A stretch of 64,000 bases of DNA from assembly GCA_903844735.1 (NCBI GenBank), contig CAIMUX010000121.1, positions 50,314 through 114,313 on the forward strand, in the 5' to 3' direction. The number at the start of each line of letters is the position of its first letter. The first letter of the stretch is position 1. Positions 45,582-55,144 of the stretch are shown here, piece after piece. Both the position numbers and the translations under genes were made by a program. This DNA is from Candidatus Eiseniibacteriota bacterium (GTDB lineage: Bacteria > Eisenbacteria > RBG-16-71-46 > CAIMUX01). The notes beneath the pieces are model-generated. The model worked only from the letters and a program-made list of their open reading frames with translations, ran no database searches and was not told where the DNA came from.

Positions 45582-47093
45582 TCAGGAAGGACTGCCCGGC
45601 CCCGGGCGTCGTCGGACACTGCGCGCACGAGGACGGACCCGGGGTCCGGCCCGCGCGCGGCGCCGCGGCGCCCTCTCGATTCGCATCGACACTCTGTACT
45701 TAGCCACCGTCCGCCGCGCGATGCGGATCCCTTCCCCTGCCAGGCGGCAGGTGATCTCCGCGTCGGTGAGCGGACGGCCCTGATCCTCCCCCGCCACGAG
45801 CGCGCAGATGCGCGCGCGCACCGCGCGGGAGGACGCGTCCGGGCCGTGCTCGGTGCGCAGCCCGCCGGAAAAAAAGAAACGCAACGGCAGAAGACCGCGC
45901 GGCGTTTGCGCGTGCTTGGATCGCACCACCCGGGCAACCGTCGACTCGTGCAGCCCGAGACGCCCCGCCACCATCCTCAGGCTCATCGGCCGGAGGAAGG
46001 CAGTGCCATGCTCAAAGAACTCCGCCTGCTCTTCCAAGATGCACTCCATGACTCGAACCAGGGTGCCGCGCCTTCGCTCCAGCGCCCTCACCAAACGCCG
46101 CGCGGCAGCGAACCATTCGCGGCCGGCAGCCTGCGCCGCGGGATCTGCTTCCGCCCCGACCCAAGCACCCCTCCAAGTAGAACAGCGCACGCGGGGCACG
46201 GCGCGGTCGTCCGCGTGCACCAGCCACCGCCCGTCCATGCGCAGGACCGAAACGTCCGGATAAATGTAACGCACCGGGCCGCCGCCGACCAGCCGTCCCG
46301 GATGCGGACATAGGGAGCGGATTTCCGCCAGCGCGAAGCGTACCGCCGCCGCATCCGCGAAAAGACCCCGAGCCGCCCGTTCGCCGCGACCGGCAGCCAG
46401 CTCGTCAAACCGCTCCGCCACTAGCTTCCAGGCCGGGGATCCTTCGCGGCCGCGGGCCTGCAACTGGAGCAGGAGGCAGTCACGCAGATCACGCGCCCCG
46501 ACCCCCGGCGGGTCCAGCGCCCGCAGGATGCAAAACGCCGTCGTCACCACCGTGGTGGGCAGCCCCACATCGAGTGCCACCAGGTCCGGGGCGACATCGA
46601 GATAACCGCGCTCATCGAGGCAGCCGATCAGGTACTCGCCCGCCGCCAGTACCAAGGAATCATGCGCCTCGAGACGGAACTGGGCTCCCAGGTGCGCCGC
46701 GAGGGTCGTCTCCACAGCCCATTCGGGCAGCTCGGCAGTGCTGACTTCAAGGACGCCCCGTGGCAGTGCGGCCCTCCCCAACCACCACGCGTCCGGCATC
46801 CCGTCCGAATCCTCTCCGTCGGCCCGACCGTCCGCGGAGCCGGCATCCAGGCCGTCGTAGTGGCGCTCGACCCGGCCGTCGGCCCGGTTCTCCCCGCTCG
46901 CGATCATCTCTTCGCAGCCCGTTTCGGATGCTTCATCCTCGATCTCCAGCAGCGGGTTCAGCGCCACCTCCCGCTCAACACGTGCCCGCAACTCCGGCGC
47001 CGGAAGCTGCAGCAACTCCAGGGCCAGCCGCACTTCCGGCGTCAATGCCAGTCCGGCCCGGGCGGCCAGACCCAGCATCGCTCTTCCCGCCAT
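45582..47093 (-). CDS. rpoN: RNA polymerase sigma-54 factor
   Basis: 503 residues. N-terminal activator-interacting region (LLQLPAPELRARVEREVALNPLLE), core-binding region (EYLIGCLDERGYLD; LDPPGVGARDLRDCLLLQL), DNA-binding region with the RpoN box ARRTVAKYR near 470. The usual glutamine-rich region I is Leu/Ala/Arg-rich here. After the RpoN box there is a 30-residue Arg/Pro tail. Serves the NtrC-type activator in this window. Starts at ATG behind GGAGGGAGG. Confidence 0.93.
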   Translation of the reverse strand: MAGRAMLGLAARAGLALTPEVRLALELLQLPAPELRARVEREVALNPLLEIEDEASETGCEEMIASGENRADGRVERHYDGLDAGSADGRADGEDSDGMPDAWWLGRAALPRGVLEVSTAELPEWAVETTLAAHLGAQFRLEAHDSLVLAAGEYLIGCLDERGYLDVAPDLVALDVGLPTTVVTTAFCILRALDPPGVGARDLRDCLLLQLQARGREGSPAWKLVAERFDELAAGRGERAARGLFADAAAVRFALAEIRSLCPHPGRLVGGGPVRYIYPDVSVLRMDGRWLVHADDRAVPRVRCSTWRGAWVGAEADPAAQAAGREWFAAARRLVRALERRRGTLVRVMECILEEQAEFFEHGTAFLRPMSLRMVAGRLGLHESTVARVVRSKHAQTPRGLLPLRFFFSGGLRTEHGPDASSRAVRARICALVAGEDQGRPLTDAEITCRLAGEGIRIARRTVAKYRVSMRIERAPRRRARAGPRVRPRARSVRRRPGPGSPS

Positions 47094-47124
47094 TCAGACC
47101 TCCCTCCGCTTCCGTCCTGTCGGT

Positions 47125-47976
47125 TCACAGCCGGAAGTTCTCTCCGAGGTACAATTTTCGCGCCTGCGGATCGGAAGCGAGTTCCTGAGCGGTACCGGCG
47201 AGGAGAATCTTCCCCTCGAACATCAGGTAGGCCCGGTCGGTGGCTCCCAGCGTCTCGCGCACGCTGTGGTCCGTGATAAGGACGCCCAGGCCGCGATGCT
47301 TCAGCGAGAGAATAATCTGCTGGATCTCGGCGACGGCGATCGGGTCGATCCCTACGAACGGCTCGTCTAAAAGTATGAACGACGGCTCGGTCACAAGGGC
47401 GCGGCTGATCTCGGTGCGACGCCGCTCCCCTCCCGAGAGATGCATCCCCTTCCGGTCACGCAGGTGAAGGATATCCAGGTCGGCCAGGAGTTGCTCACAC
47501 CGTTGGACTCGGCTGGCGCGGCTCAAGGGGAGCGTCTCGAGGATCGCCATCACGTTCTCCCAGACGGTAAGCCGGCGGAAGATGCTGGGTTCCTGAGAGA
47601 GATAGCCGAGACCCCGGCGCGCCCGACGGTACATCGGCAGCCGCGTGATGTCCTCGCCGTTCAGAAGAATGGTGCCCGCGGTGGGGGGAAGCAATCCCGT
47701 AATCATATAGAACGTGGTCGTCTTGCCGGCGCCGTTGGGGCCAAGAAGGCCGACGACCTCCCCGGGTTCGACAGTGAGCGAAACATCATGGACAACGCGC
47801 AACTTGCCGTAGTCACGCACCAGACCGCGCGCTTCGAGAGCGCCGCCGGTCGCATCGGGTCCGGGAGCGCCATCGCGTCGGCTCGCGACGCCAAGCGCGG
47901 GGGTCGCGCTCGATGTCGCGGCCGGACTCCCGCCTTCCGTGGCGGCGTTGTCAGTGTTTGGGGGTCTCGGCTCCAT
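47125..47976 (-). CDS. lptB: LPS export ABC transporter ATPase LptB
   Basis: 283 residues from ATG at 47976 (GGGAGGGG upstream). Walker A GLLGPNGAGKTTTFYM, Q-loop SQEPSIFRRL, signature LSGGERRR, Walker B FILLDEPFVGID, H-loop ITDHSV; YYMITGLLPPTAG and GIDPIAV are LptB traits. An extra 45-residue Ala/Gly/Pro-rich N-terminal tail precedes the domain. Powers LPS extraction from the inner membrane. Between lptC and rpoN, as usual, but without lptA. Confidence 0.92.
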   Translation of the reverse strand: MEPRPPNTDNAATEGGSPAATSSATPALGVASRRDGAPGPDATGGALEARGLVRDYGKLRVVHDVSLTVEPGEVVGLLGPNGAGKTTTFYMITGLLPPTAGTILLNGEDITRLPMYRRARRGLGYLSQEPSIFRRLTVWENVMAILETLPLSRASRVQRCEQLLADLDILHLRDRKGMHLSGGERRRTEISRALVTEPSFILLDEPFVGIDPIAVAEIQQIILSLKHRGLGVLITDHSVRETLGATDRAYLMFEGKILLAGTAQELASDPQARKLYLGENFRL

Positions 47977-48568
47977 CGATCCCCTCCCGGAGCGTGGCAT
48001 CGTCCTGATCACGAACTTCCGCGCGCACCTGGTGGTACACCTTGTATCGTTCCAGGCCGGGCTCGGCGTCGATACCGATGCCGGTCATGAGATCACCCCC
48101 ACGAGTGAGACGGAAAAACGCGTCCGTCGTCATCCGCTCCTCCTTCGGATCCCAGCACAGGACCTCCGTTTCGAGCCGCTCGCCGTGCGGCGTGAGGACC
48201 ACTACCGAATCGCGGGCCACAAGGGCGTTCGTCTTCTCGTCCACCTCGCCGTGCCGACTGGTGAGCACCGAGCGCGGAAGCGCCTCGCCGTCATAGAACC
48301 GAACTACCATCGAATCGAGCCGCGTCGGCTCACTCGGTCCCGGGGAGACGGCCCGCTTCGCCATGAGGACCCAGAGGAGGCCCTTCATGCTGCTGGCTCG
48401 GAGGGTAAACCCCTCGATCACCTGGCGCGGGGGCTTCTCCGTCTCCACCGCCGGGTCTGCGGGCGGCTGGGCTTTCTTGCCGCACCCCGCCGGGAAAAGC
48501 AGAAGCGCCGTCAACGGCAGCCACCGCCCCGCCCAAAGCAGCCACAACCCCGCCCGAACCCGAACCAC
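47951..48568 (-). CDS. lptC: LptC-family LPS export protein, lipoprotein form
   Basis: About 205 residues from GTG at 48568 (GGAAGG upstream). Hydrophobic N-terminus ending LFPAGC gives a lipobox, so it may be lipid-anchored. The body has the LptC beta-jellyroll pattern (EVDEKTNALVARDSVVV; LCWDPKEERMTTD). Bridges LptB2FG to the periplasmic bridge. Its first 239 nt overlap the end of the acyltransferase frame. Confidence 0.75.
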   Translation of the reverse strand: MVRVRAGLWLLWAGRWLPLTALLLFPAGCGKKAQPPADPAVETEKPPRQVIEGFTLRASSMKGLLWVLMAKRAVSPGPSEPTRLDSMVVRFYDGEALPRSVLTSRHGEVDEKTNALVARDSVVVLTPHGERLETEVLCWDPKEERMTTDAFFRLTRGGDLMTGIGIDAEPGLERYKVYHQVRAEVRDQDDATLREGIDGAETPKH

Positions 48569-49514
48569 GGACCTTCCACCGATCGTGGAACCAGGGCCAC
48601 TGCTCCGGCGATTCACGGACCCAGCCCTCCAGCACCCCGGCTAGCCGTTGCGTGATCTCCCCCACCGCCGCGGTGGAGTCGTCGCCGGCCGGGATCTCCG
48701 CCGGGTCGATCGCCGCCTCGAAGCGTACGCGCATCCGACCCTGGCGATACACCAGACAAGCCGGAACGATGGGCGCCCCCGCGGCCAGCGCCAGCCTCGC
48801 CGGTCCGGGAGCGGTACGGCACTCCCGACCGAAGAAGATACACGTCACCGACTCTCCGCGCGGCACGAGGTCGATGAGAATCCCCAGAATCTCCCCGCGC
48901 CGCAGGACCCGTAAGGCCCGCAGTGATGTTCCATCGGCGGGGATCCCGCGCACCCCGGCCCGCTCGCGCCGCCCACGCACGAAGCGATCGAGTCGCTCTT
49001 CTCGGAACCGATGATAGATCACCCAGACTTGCATCCCACCGAGGCTGCGCTCGGCGAGCGCGGCCAGCCAGGCCCCCAGAACCTCCCAGTTTCCGAGATG
49101 TCCCGTGACCAGGACCACCCCCCGGCCGTAGGCCTGCGCCGCCTCCCAGTGGGCGAGCCCCTCGACCTCGATGGTCGTCCGGGCCGACGAAGCTAGGCAG
49201 CCCAAGTGGAGAAAATCCGCCCCCGCGCGACCCACCCAGCGGAAGACCCCGCGCGTCGTTCGGCCGATCCACGGGCCCGTGGCGGTCGGAAAGGCCAGGC
49301 GAAGGTTGCAGGCGGTCCGTCGCCGCACACGCCGCAGGAGCGTCCAGGCGATCACGCCGCAAGCCTCGCCGACCACGCGGGCCGCCCGAGGTGGCAACAC
49401 AGCAACCGGCAGCAGAACAATGCGTAACAGCCAAAACCTGAGAAAACGTCTTAAGATCGCGAAGCTGCGGCGCGGCCACAGGCCGGGCTGCTCGGCCATA
49501 TCCGGGCCGCCCAT
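48330..49514 (-). CDS. lysophospholipid/lipid A acyltransferase (LpxL/HtrB family)
   Basis: 394 residues. Single N-terminal hydrophobic region (FWLLRIVLLPVAVLPP), catalytic GHLGNWE (HX4E), GILIDLVPRG, and the family end PEQWPWFHDRWKVRG near 315. Adds a secondary acyl chain to lipid A precursor. The frame does not stop there but runs 80 more residues through the 5' end of lptC; that tail is Gly/Ala/Pro-rich and probably not a functional domain. Adjacent to kdsD. Confidence 0.85.
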   Translation of the reverse strand: MGGPDMAEQPGLWPRRSFAILRRFLRFWLLRIVLLPVAVLPPRAARVVGEACGVIAWTLLRRVRRRTACNLRLAFPTATGPWIGRTTRGVFRWVGRAGADFLHLGCLASSARTTIEVEGLAHWEAAQAYGRGVVLVTGHLGNWEVLGAWLAALAERSLGGMQVWVIYHRFREERLDRFVRGRRERAGVRGIPADGTSLRALRVLRRGEILGILIDLVPRGESVTCIFFGRECRTAPGPARLALAAGAPIVPACLVYRQGRMRVRFEAAIDPAEIPAGDDSTAAVGEITQRLAGVLEGWVRESPEQWPWFHDRWKVRGSGSGGVVAALGGAVAAVDGASAFPGGVRQESPAARRPGGGDGEAPAPGDRGVYPPSQQHEGPPLGPHGEAGRLPGTE

Positions 49515-50510
49515 TCATGCCCGCTGCCGATGGCGCAGACAGTCGTGCAGGTGGAGCACACCTTCGGGACGGCCACCATCGTCCAAAACGACGAGTGCGG
49601 TGATCGGCCCCCCGGCGTTCCCTTCCATGCGGGCCACCGCGGAGGCCACCAGCGCCTCCCGCTCGATCGTCTTCGGGTGGTGGGTCATGACCTCACCCAC
49701 GCACAGGGGATCGATGCGCTCGTGGCGATGCATGGCGCGCCGTAGATCTCCGTCGGTGAGAACCCCGCAGAGGCGACCGGATTCGTCCACGACCGTCGTC
49801 ATGCCCAGCCGCTTTCCCATCATCTCCACGATCGCCTCACGCAACGAGGTGTCGGCACGCACACACGGGAGGTCAGCTCCGGAGCGCATCAGGTCTTTCA
49901 CCCGAAGAGTCACCATCCGGCCGATGAGTCCACCGGGATGGAGCCACGCCAGGTCTTGCTCCCCGATCCCGCGGGCCGCGTAGACCGCCGTGACAAGCAG
50001 GTTCCCCAGCACCTCGAAGACGGTCACGCTCACCGTCGGCACTTCCGCCAGAGGCCCGCTCTCCACCAACGGACCGGTATCAAGAGTCACCCGCGCGGCC
50101 CGTCCGAGTGTTGAGGCACCGCGCGCGGTCAAAGCCACCACCGGGATCTCCAGCCTTTCGACCGTGGGAAGCAGACGGAGCAACTCCTCGCTCTCGCCGC
50201 TCTTGGAAAGGAAAAGCGCCAGGTCGGCCGCATCAACCAGCCCGAGATCGCCGTGAACCGCCTCCGTGGGGTGCAGAAAGAACGCCGGGGTCCCGGTGGA
50301 ACGTAGCGAAGCGGCGATCCGTTGTCCCACGATCCCTGACTTACCCACGCCGCTGACTAAGACGCGGCCGCGGCAAGCCAGAAGCAGGGCCACGGCGGCC
50401 GCGAAGGTCTCACCATCCACCAGGGGCCGAAGCAGGCGCAGACCCGCCTCCTCCGCGTCGAGCAGCCGATGGGCGAGGGCCGCCAATTGCGAGCGGAGGG
50501 GCGTGTTCAC
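49515..50510 (-). CDS. kdsD: arabinose-5-phosphate isomerase
   Basis: 331 residues. SIS domain (VLVSGVGKSGIVGQRIAASL, FLSKSGESEE) followed by two CBS domains, the standard KdsD/KpsF layout. Makes arabinose-5-phosphate for Kdo. GTG start, GTGA overlap with kdsA. Confidence 0.93.
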   Translation of the reverse strand: MNTPLRSQLAALAHRLLDAEEAGLRLLRPLVDGETFAAAVALLLACRGRVLVSGVGKSGIVGQRIAASLRSTGTPAFFLHPTEAVHGDLGLVDAADLALFLSKSGESEELLRLLPTVERLEIPVVALTARGASTLGRAARVTLDTGPLVESGPLAEVPTVSVTVFEVLGNLLVTAVYAARGIGEQDLAWLHPGGLIGRMVTLRVKDLMRSGADLPCVRADTSLREAIVEMMGKRLGMTTVVDESGRLCGVLTDGDLRRAMHRHERIDPLCVGEVMTHHPKTIEREALVASAVARMEGNAGGPITALVVLDDGGRPEGVLHLHDCLRHRQRA

Positions 50511-51523
50511 GAACGATCCTCTGGGCGCGGCGCCTTCCGAGACTTCGACGTACCCTCAGGTGTCGTCGGCTCCTGATGCCTCTGTGTGTCCCCGCCTGCG
50601 GGGCCACGAGCGTCATCTGTACGCATCCCCGGGATCGCTCCCGGATCACCCCAATCGCCGGCCGCCACCGTGTCGGGCTGCTCGATCCAGCGCGCCTGGA
50701 GCCGCTTCCACTCCACCATCTCCTCAAGGAAAACGCCGATGCCCCGCAAGGGAAGCTGGGTGGCGGCGTCGGAAAGGGCCAGGCTCGGATCGGGGTGGGT
50801 CTCCACGAAGAGCCCATCGGCCCCGGCGGCAATCGCAGCGCGAGCGAGGGTGCGGGCGAAGCGCCGGTCTCCGCCGGTCCCCGGATGCTGCAGCGCATGC
50901 GTGGTGTCGAAAATCACCGCGGCCGGCAAGCGGCGCAGCACCGCGAAGCCGCGCATGTCGACGACGAGGTCATGGTAGCCGAAGCTGGTGCCGCGTTCGG
51001 TCAGCCAGACCTCCCCGTCCGGCGCCACCGCGCGCGCCTTTTCGAGGATCCGGCCGCAGTCGTCGGGAGCGAGGAACTGGCCCTTCTTGATGTTGACCAC
51101 CGGACAGGCTCGCGCCGCCGCCTGGATCAACGCCGTCTGTCGCGAGAGAAATGCCGGCACCTGCAGCACCGTGCAGGCTTCGGCCGCGGCCGCCACCTCG
51201 GAGGTCTCGTGAACATCAGTCAGGACCGGCAGATCGAGCTCGTCGCGCACGCGGCGCAAGGCCCGGAGTCCAGCCTCGTCGCCCAGCCCGGCAAAGGAAC
51301 CGAGCGCGCTGCGGTTGGCCTTGCGGTAGGAGCCTTTGACAACAAGGCGCACGCCAAGGCGCTCGGCCACGCTCCGCAGCTCGCCGGCGATGTCGAGGAG
51401 CATCTGCTCCCCCTCGATGATGCATGGGCCGGCAATGATCAGAAGCTCATCCGGTGCGACCGGGCGCCCCAGCGCCCGCACCGTCCGCACCTCCCGCACG
51501 TGGCGCACCGCGTCCTCAGACAC
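50507..51523 (-). CDS. kdsA: 3-deoxy-8-phosphooctulonate synthase
   Basis: 338 residues. Condenses PEP with arabinose-5-phosphate. Barrel motifs [70 protein letters not shown]. The catalytic Asn of NIKKGQ fits the metal-independent group. After residue about 285 is a 55-residue, unconserved Gly/Pro/Arg tail. Overlaps pyrG by 8 nt. Confidence 0.93.
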   Translation of the reverse strand: MSEDAVRHVREVRTVRALGRPVAPDELLIIAGPCIIEGEQMLLDIAGELRSVAERLGVRLVVKGSYRKANRSALGSFAGLGDEAGLRALRRVRDELDLPVLTDVHETSEVAAAAEACTVLQVPAFLSRQTALIQAAARACPVVNIKKGQFLAPDDCGRILEKARAVAPDGEVWLTERGTSFGYHDLVVDMRGFAVLRRLPAAVIFDTTHALQHPGTGGDRRFARTLARAAIAAGADGLFVETHPDPSLALSDAATQLPLRGIGVFLEEMVEWKRLQARWIEQPDTVAAGDWGDPGAIPGMRTDDARGPAGGDTQRHQEPTTPEGTSKSRKAPRPEDRS

Positions 51524-53153
51524 CGGGGCGTCTCCCCGCCAGAGCCCGCCGCGTCACCGCAGCGCCCACGAACTCGCGGAAGATCGGGTGCGGCCGCTGA
51601 GGGCGCGACCGGAGCTCCGGGTGAAACTGCACGCCCACAAACCACGGGTGCTCCGCCAGCTCGACTACCTCGACGAGGCCGTTCTGCGGACAGATCCCCG
51701 AGAAACACATTCCGCGCTCCCACATCGATGCAAGGTAGTCGTTGTTGTACTCGAAGCGATGCCGATGTCGTTCCCGGATCACCTCCGTGCCATAGATAGC
51801 CCGGACCCGGCTTCCCTCATCGAGGCGGCAGTCGTAGGCGCCAAGCCGCATCGTCCCGCCCTTGGTGGTATAGGCAAGCTGCTCCGGCATCAAGTAGATG
51901 ACCGGGTGAGGTGTCTCGGGGTCGAACTCCGTGCTGTTGGCCTTTTCCAAACCGCAGACATTGCGAGCGTATTCAATCACGGCGCAGTGCATCCCGAGGC
52001 AGATCCCGAAGAACGGGATGCCGCGCGTGCGGGCATACTCCACCGCGCGGATCATCCCCTCAATGCCCCGCTCACCGAAGCCGCCGGGCACCAGGACGCC
52101 ATCGACGCCGTCGAGGAACTGCCCCGGGGGGTTCTCCTCCAACTGGGACGACTCCACCCAGTGAATCTCCACCTGCGCGCCATTGGCCGCACCGGCGTGG
52201 ATGAAGGATTCGAGGATGCTCTTGTAGGCGTCGCGCAGATGGGTGTATTTCCCGCAGATGGCAATCCGGACCTTCCCCGGCGGCTCGAGGATCGCACGGA
52301 CTGTCCGCTCCCAGGACGTCAAGTCGAGTTCGCGCGGCGAGGCCAACCCCAGAAGGTCGAGGATGATGGCGTCCAATCCGCCTCGGTGCAGGTTCAGCGG
52401 CACCTCGTAGATCGACCGCGCGTCCAACGCCTCGATCACGCAGGGAGGTGACACGTTGCAGAAGAGGGCGATCTTCGCACGCAACTCGGCCGAAATCGGC
52501 ACCTCCGAGCGGCAAAGAAGGATATCGGGCTGGATCCCGATCTCCAGCAGGCCCCGCACGCTGTGCTGCGTCGGTTTGGTCTTGAGCTCCTGCGCAGCCT
52601 TGATATAGGGCACGAGCGTCACGTGGATGAAGATGGTGCGCTGACGGCCGATGTCGAGGCGCATCTGGCGGATCGCTTCGAGAAACGGCAGCCCTTCGTT
52701 GTCCCCCACCGTGCCGCCGCTCTCGATGATATCGACGTCGGCCGAAGCATGCTCGGCCGCCTCCCTCATCCGCCGCTTGATCTCATCGGTGACGTGGGGG
52801 ATGACCTGCACCGTCTTGCCCAGGTAGTCACCGCGCCGCTCCCGCGAAAGGATCGTGTCGTAGATCTGTCCGGCGGTGACGCTGTTCCCGCGTCCCAGAT
52901 CGATATCGGTGAACCGTTCGTAGTGGCCGAGATCGAGATCGGTCTCCGCACCGTCGTCGGTAACGAAGACCTCCCCGTGCTGGTACGGGCTCATCGTCCC
53001 GGGATCGACATTGAGGTAGGGGTCAAACTTCTGCAGGGTGACGCGCAGCCCCCGCTCTTTGAGAAGAAGTCCGATGGATGCCGCCGCGATTCCCTTGCCC
53101 AGCGAGGAAACGACCCCTCCGGTGACGAAAATGTAGCGATGCTGCCCGTCCAT
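51516..53153 (-). CDS. pyrG: CTP synthase
   Basis: 545 residues, normal. Amidates UTP to CTP. N-terminal synthetase ([40 protein letters not shown]) and C-terminal glutaminase with nucleophile in [13 protein letters not shown] and FHPEL. AGGGAGG before ATG at 53153. CTP is used by KdsB, encoded just upstream. Confidence 0.96.
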   Translation of the reverse strand: MDGQHRYIFVTGGVVSSLGKGIAAASIGLLLKERGLRVTLQKFDPYLNVDPGTMSPYQHGEVFVTDDGAETDLDLGHYERFTDIDLGRGNSVTAGQIYDTILSRERRGDYLGKTVQVIPHVTDEIKRRMREAAEHASADVDIIESGGTVGDNEGLPFLEAIRQMRLDIGRQRTIFIHVTLVPYIKAAQELKTKPTQHSVRGLLEIGIQPDILLCRSEVPISAELRAKIALFCNVSPPCVIEALDARSIYEVPLNLHRGGLDAIILDLLGLASPRELDLTSWERTVRAILEPPGKVRIAICGKYTHLRDAYKSILESFIHAGAANGAQVEIHWVESSQLEENPPGQFLDGVDGVLVPGGFGERGIEGMIRAVEYARTRGIPFFGICLGMHCAVIEYARNVCGLEKANSTEFDPETPHPVIYLMPEQLAYTTKGGTMRLGAYDCRLDEGSRVRAIYGTEVIRERHRHRFEYNNDYLASMWERGMCFSGICPQNGLVEVVELAEHPWFVGVQFHPELRSRPQRPHPIFREFVGAAVTRRALAGRRPGV

Positions 53154-53172
53154 CCGACCTCCCTGCCCTCGT

Positions 53173-54084
53173 TCAGTCCGTCGGGTCGAGCCCGGCGCGA
53201 TCCATCGCCGCAGGCGTGGGATACTTGGCGAGCAGTCGTACCGCATCCTCAGGCGTGTCGACGCCCGCGTCCGGCCAGGCTCCGACTAGAACCCTGATCG
53301 TAAGGCCATGCTCCAAGGCTCGCAACTGCTCCAGCCCCTCCCAGCGCTCCAACCATCCCGGCGGCAGCGCCAGAAACGCCAGCAGGAGCTCCCGCGGATA
53401 CCCGTAGACCCCGACGTGGCGCAACGGTACCACGGATTGCGCGGTCGTCGCGCCTGGGCCGAGTCCCACTCCGAGATCGGCCGCCACGTCGTGTCCGGCC
53501 GCCGCGCCCCATACGGCCGCCGCGTCGATGACGGCAGTCCCATCGAGGCCAACCACCCCTGCGGAAAACGTCGGCGCTTGGCCCTGGGTCCGGTCGTACG
53601 GCACGGGGGCGCGAGAGAAATAGAGGGCCCGTCGGTCCGCGGCCAGCACAGCCTTCACCGCCGATGGGCGAAGGAATTCCTGCGGGTCGGTGATCGGGTC
53701 GGCCAAAGTCCAAATCGCGTCGGGTTGGGCGCGCAGGGAATCGAGAAGCCGCTCGATCGCCCGCGGCGAGAAAAACGGCTCGTCGGCCTGAAGGTTGAGA
53801 ACAAAGTCGGGGAGGGGGTCGAGGCCGCGAACCACCTCGCCCACGCGGTCGGAGCCGCTTGAATGGGCGGACGATGTCATCCGCACGGTGACGCCCTCAC
53901 GGCGCGCCTCGTCCGCGATTCGCTCGTCGTCGGTGGCCACAATCACAGCGTCCAGCCCGTGCACCAACCTCGCCCGCTCAAGGGTGCGGGCCAGCACCGA
54001 CCTGCCGTGGAGGGGATGGAGAAGCTTCCCGGGGAACCGGGTCGAGGCAAAGCGGGCGGGGATGACCGCCACCGCGCTGGACAC
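53173..54084 (-). CDS. kdsB: CMP-Kdo synthetase
   Basis: 303 residues from GTG at 54084. Activates Kdo with CTP. Begins [20 protein letters not shown], then [31 protein letters not shown] and [11 protein letters not shown]. The C-terminal part is about 45 residues longer than typical. The GTG has a strong AGGAGGAG 16 nt upstream, too far; an ATC codon lies at proper spacing, so the exact start is uncertain. Confidence 0.9.
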   Translation of the reverse strand: MSSAVAVIPARFASTRFPGKLLHPLHGRSVLARTLERARLVHGLDAVIVATDDERIADEARREGVTVRMTSSAHSSGSDRVGEVVRGLDPLPDFVLNLQADEPFFSPRAIERLLDSLRAQPDAIWTLADPITDPQEFLRPSAVKAVLAADRRALYFSRAPVPYDRTQGQAPTFSAGVVGLDGTAVIDAAAVWGAAAGHDVAADLGVGLGPGATTAQSVVPLRHVGVYGYPRELLLAFLALPPGWLERWEGLEQLRALEHGLTIRVLVGAWPDAGVDTPEDAVRLLAKYPTPAAMDRAGLDPTD

Positions 54085-54232
54085 CGCCCGCTCGATGCCG
54101 CTCCTCCTGCGACCGTGGGCCGGCCGCGACGATGCCGCAGAATGCCGTTCAATGCCTGGACTGCCGTGGAATGCGGCCCGCGCCGGCAGTCCGGCACTCG
54201 GCGGAAGGTTCAGTTCCGCGCCGGAACTGGAA

Positions 54233-54514
54233 TCAGGACGTGGTCGCTTCCGCGGCTTCGATGATCGGCGCGATCGAGATGGTCTTGCGGTCCCGGCGGG
54301 TCTGCCGGTAGACCACGTGCCCGGTGATCTTCGCGAAGAGGGAGTCATCCTTCCCCTTCCCGACGTTCAGCCCGGGGTGGAAAACCGTCCCACGCTGCCG
54401 GACGAGGATGGAACCGGCGGGCACGAACTCGCCGCCGTAGGCCTTGACCCCGAGACGCTGGGAATTCGAGTCACGCCCGTTGCGCGAGCTGCCCACGCCC
54501 TTTTTGTGCGCCAT
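54233..54514 (-). CDS. rpmA: ribosomal protein bL27
   Basis: 93 residues. [20 protein letters not shown] is the bL27 signature; the short N-terminal tail reaches the peptidyl-transferase centre. The spacer to kdsB holds a 9-bp inverted repeat (54157-54191) and an ATGCCG-rich 10-bp periodic stretch (54129-54177). Follows rplU. Confidence 0.97.
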   Translation of the reverse strand: MAHKKGVGSSRNGRDSNSQRLGVKAYGGEFVPAGSILVRQRGTVFHPGLNVGKGKDDSLFAKITGHVVYRQTRRDRKTISIAPIIEAAEATTS

Positions 54515-54527
54515 ATCGCTAGTTCTC

Positions 54528-54595
54528 CTATTCCCAGTAACAGGCCTGCCCGTTATCAGGACTGGTCGATTGTCAGAACCGACCGGTGATCAGGA
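54528..54595. repeat. degenerate 17-bp tandem repeats between rplU and rpmA
   Basis: Four 17-bp units (54579-54595, 54562-54578, 54545-54561, 54528-54544) share, on the minus strand, TYCTGAYMAYCG; the first three are alike at about ten positions, the fourth is decayed. The first unit spans the rplU stop. Confidence 0.45.
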
Positions 54596-54901
54596 TTGGA
54601 TCGTGCGGACGACAACCTCGGTGAAGTTTTGCCGGTGCCCGTTCCGCTTCCGGTAACCCTTGCGCTTCTTGTACTTCCCGACCAGGATCTTCTTGCCGCG
54701 GCCGTGGCGAACCACCTCAACCTCGACCTTGGCCCCGGCCACCGTGGGGGCGCCGACCTTCACCGACTCGCCATCCCGGATCAGCAGGACCTGGTCTAAG
54801 ACCAACGTGCTGCCCGGCTCGAGGTCGGTCGCGGGAATCTTCACCCGCTCGTCGGGAACCACGCGGTACTGGAACCCCATGCACTGCACGATTGCGAACA
54901 C
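54590..54901 (-). CDS. rplU: ribosomal protein bL21
   Basis: 103 residues from GTG at 54901, which has GGGGAGGAG 4 nt upstream and opens VFAIVQCMGFQYRV as bL21 does; conserved end with GHRQNFTEVVV. Head gene of the 20-kb operon running to metG. The promoter and palindrome are upstream. Confidence 0.95.
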   Translation of the reverse strand: MFAIVQCMGFQYRVVPDERVKIPATDLEPGSTLVLDQVLLIRDGESVKVGAPTVAGAKVEVEVVRHGRGKKILVGKYKKRKGYRKRNGHRQNFTEVVVRTIQS

Positions 54902-54949
54902 AATACTCCTCCCCTCGCCGGTCATCCCGTCGAGAACCGTAAAGAAGGA

Positions 54950-54979
54950 ACTGTAGGTGGTGGAGGGGACGGGAGTCAA
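54950..54979 (-). promoter_or_regulatory. sigma70-type promoter of the rplU operon
   Basis: Minus-strand TTGACT (54974-54979), 18 bp spacer, TACAGT (54950-54955). The palindrome (54995-55033) ends 15 bp upstream of the -35. Leader about 42 nt. Confidence 0.65.
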
Positions 54980-54994
54980 CCGGGGATTTGCGGA

Positions 54995-55033
54995 CTGAGA
55001 TTCGGGGTAGGGAACGAATACTCCGAATCTCAG
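54995..55033. promoter_or_regulatory. 39-bp palindromic element, copy B (rplU operon)
   Basis: Arms CTGAGATTCGG (54995-55005) and CCGAATCTCAG (55023-55033), identical to copy A at 35091-35129, again with a 17-nt centre. GGAACGAATAC lies at 55011-55021. It is 93 nt before the rplU start and 15 bp before the -35. Being between divergent genes, it is not a terminator of a known upstream gene. Confidence 0.8.
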
Positions 55034-55109
55034 CCCGCGCCAGCCCATCCCACGACGCCACTCCCGGAGTTGCCTGTCCGCAGTGCGACCGGTCGTGAGC
55101 GGGCACTAC

Positions 55110-55138
55110 TGGACCGAAACGTGCTGCCGCCCTAGAAT
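55110..55138 (+). promoter_or_regulatory. candidate promoter for a leaderless mRNA
   Basis: TGGACC (55110-55115), 17 bp, TAGAAT (55133-55138). Six bases later is the ATG at 55145, so the predicted transcript starts at or next to the start codon. Confidence 0.4.
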
Positions 55139-55144
55139 CCCGAC

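Noticed and set aside
48330..48567. C-terminal functional domain on the lipid A acyltransferase
   Set aside because: The tail is low-complexity and lies exactly over the lptC signal sequence in another phase; it looks like a read-through shadow.
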